64,000 nt of DNA from Anaeromyces robustus. Taxonomy: Eukaryota > Neocallimastigomycota > Neocallimastigomycetes > Neocallimastigales > Neocallimastigaceae. Position 1 is the stretch's first letter, and every line of letters starts with the position of its first letter. Both the position numbers and the translations under genes were made by a program. Below, in pieces: positions 59,220-64,000 of the stretch. The notes under the pieces are model-generated. The model had not been told where the DNA came from. It worked only from the letters and a program-made list of their open reading frames with translations, and made no database searches. Location: NCBI GenBank assembly GCA_002104895.1, contig MCFG01000323.1:1-64000 (forward strand), in the 5' to 3' direction.

Positions 59220-59805
59220 GTAATAATGATAATAATAATAATAATAAAATAATAATAATAATAATAATAATGATAATAATGATAATAATGATAATAAATA
59301 AAAATTACAATAATAATAAAAAAAAAAATAAATAAATAACTAATAACATTAATAATTATTATATATTATATACTTTATATAATTATTATACTTTTTTTTT
59401 TTTTTCAATAGACATAGACATCCAATAGACCATAAATGTACACAAGTTGAAAGAGAAAAAAATGAAGCAGAATTAAAAAAAGAAGAAATAAAAAACTTAA
59501 TCGATAAAAATTTTAAAAAAAATACTACTGCGCCAAAAACAACGACTCCCACCATTAAAAAAAAAGGTAAAAAATTAAATCCAAAAATTGAATTAATTAA
59601 AATGAAAGCAAAAGCTAAGGTAATAATAATAAATAAAGATTAAAAAATTATAATAATAAATAATAATGATTAAAGTAAGAAATTATAAAAGTAGAAGTAG
59701 TTATAATATTTTTTTTTCGTCATAGTAGTAATAATAATAATATAGATAATTTATATCATTATAGTTTTTTTTTTACATAAATAATAAAAAATAAAAAATG
59801 TAATA

Positions 59806-59837
<32 letters not shown>

Positions 59838-60409
59838 TTTAAAAGGGTGATGCCGGAGTACCAATGAAATGTAGAAAATATTTTAGAATTTATTATCCAT
59901 TAAATTCAAAGAATGAATCAGAGAATTTACCGCTTTATTTTAATGAAGTAAAATATATTTTATGAATAACAATATATTTTTATAATATATATTATAAAAT
60001 AAATAATCTTAAAAAAAAAAAAATTATTAATATATATATAATCATTGATAATAAAAGAGTTGGACAATTGGAAGAATTCTTGATAAAGCAGCAGATTTAG
60101 GAAAAATAACAAATAAAAATAATAATAATATATCTGAAGAAGTAATTAATATTAATGTTTTATTATTATTATTTTTTTTTATTTTCATTTTTGTTTTTAT
60201 TAAATATTTTATTAATTAATCAATCAATATTATATTTCTAATTTTTATTATAGAAACTAAATCTTTATGGTACAACGAATAATGGAAATAAACTTCAAAT
60301 GAGTGAAAGTTTAATAAATCTTATTAATAATAAAATCATTCAAGATGGTGAATCATTAATTATGGAAAGAGGTGATATGGATTCAGTTGAGATTAGTAAT
60401 TACTTTTGA
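58170..60409 (+). CDS. AN1 zinc-finger protein, ZFAND1/ZFAND2-like
   Basis: Ten exons (58170-58233, 58412-58454, 58554-58608, 58701-58713, 58813-58868, 58987-59129, 59412-59619, 59846-59947, 60058-60141, 60254-60409) give 307 residues. AN1 finger 1 (about 11-50) has HCAVENC, DFLPFQCSAC, CLEHR and HNC. Next is an extra C60-x2-C63...H81-x4-C86 unit, as in the linker of ZFAND2/AIRAP. AN1 finger 2 (about 94-135) has KCDFENC, CRKCHKNYCLKHRHPIDHKC. The C-terminus (about 195-305: YFRIYYPL, SWTIGRILDKAADLGKI, SLIMERGD) matches the ubiquitin-like end of ZFAND1/Cuz1. These proteins bind Cdc48/p97 and proteasome and help clear arsenite-damaged proteins and stress granules. Exon 4 is only 13 nt but supplies the KYLP before VCNIC. 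Confidence 0.85.
59130..59300. repeat. (TAA)n microsatellite in an AN1-gene intron
   Basis: About 50 TAA units, with TGA and TAG variants toward the end, start directly at the splice donor at 59130. Confidence 0.95.
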
Positions 60410-61655
60410 ATATAATATTAGTATTTTAACTATTCATTTTTGTTTTTTAAGTATTCAATTATAATAATATATTAATTTTATTAATATATTATTATAAGTA
60501 TATTAAATTTTTTTTTTTAAATTATTTTTTAATATTCATCTATAATTATTTAGATGTTTTTGTTTTATTAAAAAAATATGTATAATAATAATAATAAAAA
60601 TAAAAAAGTTTATATAATAATAAAATATTTTTATAATTAAAAGATAAATGTTAATTATTATAACATTTGATTTTTTTTTATGTCTTCCATACGCTCTCCC
60701 AACTAAATGAAATAATTAAGATGAATTTATTAATTAATTAATTACCATAAAAATTTTAAAAATAATAAAATAATTAATAGAAAAAAGTTTTTAATTATTT
60801 TATTAATAGTTAAAAATTTATATTATAACCTTTTTGATATTAACTATCTTAACTTTTTTTTTTTTAATTAAAAGAAAAAGAATATAAAACATAATCTATT
60901 ATGATAGATTTTTTTTAATATTTAAAAAAAAAAAAAAAATTAAAATTATAAAAGGTTTAATATGAAATTTTATAATAATTAAAATTATTGATCTTTTTAT
61001 TCTATATTAAAATAAAAAAGTATTAAATATTATAACTTTATAATATTTATTAGTTAAATATAATATGTCTTTTTAATTAAAATAAAAAAAGTATTAAATA
61101 AAGTTATTATCAAGTTATATTAGTTATAATCATTAATAATAATAATAATAATAAATTATTATTATTATCTTTTTAAGTTTATTTCATAAAGTATCTTTTC
61201 GATATATATATTTAATTTTTTGTATCAAATGTAAAAAAAAATAAAAAAAAAAAAAATTAATATCAAAAAAAATTATTAAAAGTATGATTTAGCATAAATA
61301 TTTTTCACCAAAATTTTAAAAGATAAATCATCCATCGGGTTAATAATTATTCATAATTGGTGTACAAGAATAGCAAAAATAATAATCATAAAAAAATATA
61401 TGAAATAGTTTATTACTAAATAAATATTTTTATGTTTTAATGTATTATATTACAAAACAATAAATAAATTAATTAATTATTACTATTATTTTATTTTTAT
61501 TTTTATTTTTATTTTTTATTGTTATATTAAAAAAGAATAAAAAAATATTCTTTAAATATAGAAAAAAATAAAGATACTTTTTTTTAATTACAAAAATTTA
61601 AAAGTTATTACAGTGAAATAAAAATACTATATTTTAATCTATACATATATTAAAA

Positions 61656-61694
<39 letters not shown>

Positions 61695-61845
61695 AATAAA
61701 ATAAAATAAAATAAAATAAATTTTTCATTTTTTTATTTTTAATTTTATTTTAATTTTTATTTTTCATTTTTTTTTCTTTTTTCATTTAAATATATTAATA
61801 CTATACCTTAACATATATATATAATAACTTAGTGTAAATAATATA
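60410..61845. other. Intergenic region with a tRNA-like relic
   Basis: About 1.4 kb of A/T sequence between two plus-strand genes, with homopolymers such as the A run at 61660-61692. It contains the tRNA-like scrap at 60680-60708. A small G/C-enriched spot at about 61331-61362 (CCATCGGGTTAATAA) is unexplained. Confidence 0.55.
60680..60708 (-). other. tRNA-Phe-like D-arm/anticodon relic
   Basis: The minus strand reads ATTTAGTTGGGAGAGCG, then TATG-GAAGA-CATA. The first part equals the eukaryotic tRNA-Phe segment ATTTAGCTCAGTTGGGAGAGCG with GCTCA removed. The second is a 4-bp stem around GAAGA, which contains the Phe anticodon GAA. No T-arm or acceptor stem follows, so this is not a working tRNA. 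Such a G-rich string is out of place in this A/T spacer. Confidence 0.4.
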
Positions 61846-64000
61846 ATGAAATACTTAGAAAAAGGAATTTTAATTAGTGATATTCAAAATAGATATGCTA
61901 ATGATTTCTATCCATCACAAAATATAAAATATCTTAATAATCAAAATGATTTTAGTTCATTTTCAAGTATACCATCCCAAATACAAAAATCCTATATACT
62001 TCCAAAAGAAAAACCATCAAAACCAATAGAAAAACCATTGAAAAGTCCTAAAAGATTAATTTGTACAAACGCTACAGCAAATAGATTATATCTATCCCAT
62101 ACTATACAAAGTCAACAAAGAATAAATGGTCATATTAATAATAAACAACAACAACATCATCATCAAACTACTAATAAAAATATATATTTATTAAATGATT
62201 TAGTTAATGTATATAATGGTTTTACCCATAAATTTGTAAATGAAAACCCATCCATTAGAGCCTATAAAACTATAGGACATACAACACTTTCATATGCTTC
62301 TATTATTTCTATGAAGAATAGACCATTATTAGATCGTAAATTAATAAGTGGAAGAAATCAAAGGAAAAAGAAGGAAAAACAAAAAAGAAACAAAGATAAA
62401 AAAGGAAATAATAACACATTTAAAAACAAAAGTATAAATAATAACAATATCAATTACAATTATAATAATAATAATGATAATAACAAAGACGAAGATATAA
62501 TAAATTATTTAAAACCTCTTAGTTCATACTTTAATCCTAAACCAGTTCAAGAAAATGTTGAAGAAGAAGTTAAAGTTGAAGTATTAAGAACTCTTTCAGT
62601 TAGTGAAAATGGAAGATTAAGTACTGAATCTTTGGAAAGTTTAAAAAGCATTGACTACTTTAAAATTGAAGATATTATTAATGAATATTTAATAAGTCCT
62701 TCAATACCAGATATTCCCATCAGATATGAAAATGGTTCAAATTACCTTAATTGTTTTAATCATTTATATGATGCCTTTATTTACTTTCATAATAGAAAGT
62801 TATTACAATATATTGCATGGATTCCAATAAATGATAATAAAAAATATCTTTCAGCATCATCTCTTTTAGCTAAAAAACATGCCCCAATTGTATTTAAAAA
62901 GACAATTACACACCCTCAAAGAGTTTCTTCTTTATACGCTAATTTTATTCATACTGAACCTGAAGTTAATAATAATAATATTAATAATAATAATAATGAT
63001 AACAATCAAAATGTAAATAAACCAAAAGGTAAAAAAAAAACTCTCGAAAAAGCAAATACTCCAAAAAAGTCAAATGATCTTTCAATAAATACTAAACAAG
63101 ATGTTAATGATAATAATAATAATAATGATAATAAATCTTCATCATCACCAACAAAACAACAAGATTTTTCTACACCCTCTATATCAAAAAACAATAAATC
63201 ATTACATTCAAAAGTTTTAGAAAATATAATGTTAAATAATCCATCAAAAAAAGAAGAAAATTCTAATAACATCATTAATGAAAATAATAAGGTAATTAAT
63301 AATAAAAATAATAAAAGACGTAAAAAAAATAAAAATAAAAATAAAATAAAAAAAAGTATTATTAAAAATTAAATAATCAGAAAATTAATAATGAATTAAT
63401 AATTAAAAAAAAAAAAAAAAAAAAAATTAAGTAATAATAAGTAATAATAATTATTAATTTTATTTTTTTTATATATTTTTATTAAAATATATAAAAAAAA
63501 TTATAATCAATCATATTCATAACACTATAAATTAGCCAAAACAACAAGATAATAAAGTTGAAATAAAATCAACACCAAATCTACAAAATAATAAAAATGA
63601 AACAAAATTAAAATTAAAACCACAAGAAAATACTACTGAATTAAGACATAAAAAAAAATTAAATGATAATAATGAAGAAATAAAATCTAAAAATGAAATG
63701 AAATCTAAACCAAAAAGAAGAAAAACTAAAACTGAAATAAATCCTAAATTGATGCCAGAAGAAATTATAGAATTAACACCCCAAACAATAAGATATGAAA
63801 AAAAATCTATATCTAATCGATCTCCAGAAATTAAAAATGAAAAAAAATCTACTAATAATATGGATAAGAAATTCAAATTAAAACCAAAAGAAACAAATGA
63901 AATAAAACCTAAATCCATAACGAAACACAAAAGAAAGCATTCAAATAAAAATAATATAACTGATATGAAATCAAAATTAAAAACTAATGAAAATAACTAT
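61846..64000 (+). CDS. Asn/Lys-rich protein of unknown function, truncated by the window end
   Basis: Exon 1 is 61846-63291 (482 codons). A GT-AG intron, 63292-63535, leads in phase 0 to an exon that stays open for 155 codons up to the last base. The first 130 residues and a block at about 270-370 are less biased and look folded (FKIEDIINEYLI, YLNCFNHLYDAFIYFHNRKL, QYIAWIPINDNKKYLSA). Between them sit a strongly basic stretch (RNQRKKKEKQKRNKDKKG) and Asn runs. The second exon is Lys-rich with repeated KPK/KSK and short charged repeats. Several basic clusters could serve as nuclear or nucleolar signals, which is inference. No signal peptide or membrane segment is visible. I recognise no family. 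The C-terminus lies outside the window. Confidence 0.7.

Noticed and set aside
63006-63930. Antisense Leu/Ser/Phe-rich frames near the right edge
   Set aside because: They are shadows of the Lys/Asn-rich plus-strand exons.

Overview
The window is a very AT-rich piece of a eukaryotic nuclear genome. Long A/T-only and simple-repeat spacers separate islands of coding sequence that are cut by many short GT-AG introns. The best clue to the organism is the gene at 5691-7599. It encodes a secreted protein with three fungal dockerin (CBM10-type) modules, each carrying WGxENGxWCGI, joined to an expansin-like protein. Such dockerins are known from the cellulosomes of anaerobic gut fungi (Neocallimastigomycota). 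The base composition and the Asn-rich proteins fit that group. The species cannot be named from sequence alone.

Layout. 1-5690: a small one-TM protein gene (570-1064, minus), then repeat-filled spacer. 5691-7599 (minus): cellulosomal expansin. 11539-17153 (minus): an eight-exon gene for an about 1,555-residue protein, with some 1,250 residues of Asn-rich sequence before a CK1-group kinase domain. 17154-21741: spacer with a near-perfect long palindrome. 21742-34546 is the gene-dense core: a ZC4H2-like coiled-coil protein lacking its zinc finger, a divergent Spen-type RRM/SPOC protein, a DTW-domain tRNA modification enzyme, ALG11 and the SAGA subunit ADA3. 34547-41442: spacer with one decayed gene. 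41443-43199 (plus): a membrane-anchored DPBB protein. 44965-48866 (minus): a kinase-less MAD3/BubR1-like checkpoint protein. 52524-57583 (plus): a 17-exon SPX-EXS phosphate-exporter-like gene. 58170-60409 (plus): an AN1 zinc-finger protein. 61846 to the window end (plus): an Asn/Lys-rich protein of unknown function, cut by the edge.

These genes do not form a pathway. Most are housekeeping functions: N-glycosylation, tRNA modification, transcription, mitosis, phosphate handling and protein quality control. Two lifestyle-linked proteins stand out because both carry an expansin-type double-psi beta-barrel. One is secreted and dockerin-tagged; the other is tethered to the membrane with a long cytoplasmic tail. 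Exon joins were worked out by eye from GT-AG borders, reading frame and family conservation. For every complete multi-exon gene the exon lengths sum to a whole number of codons ending in one stop.
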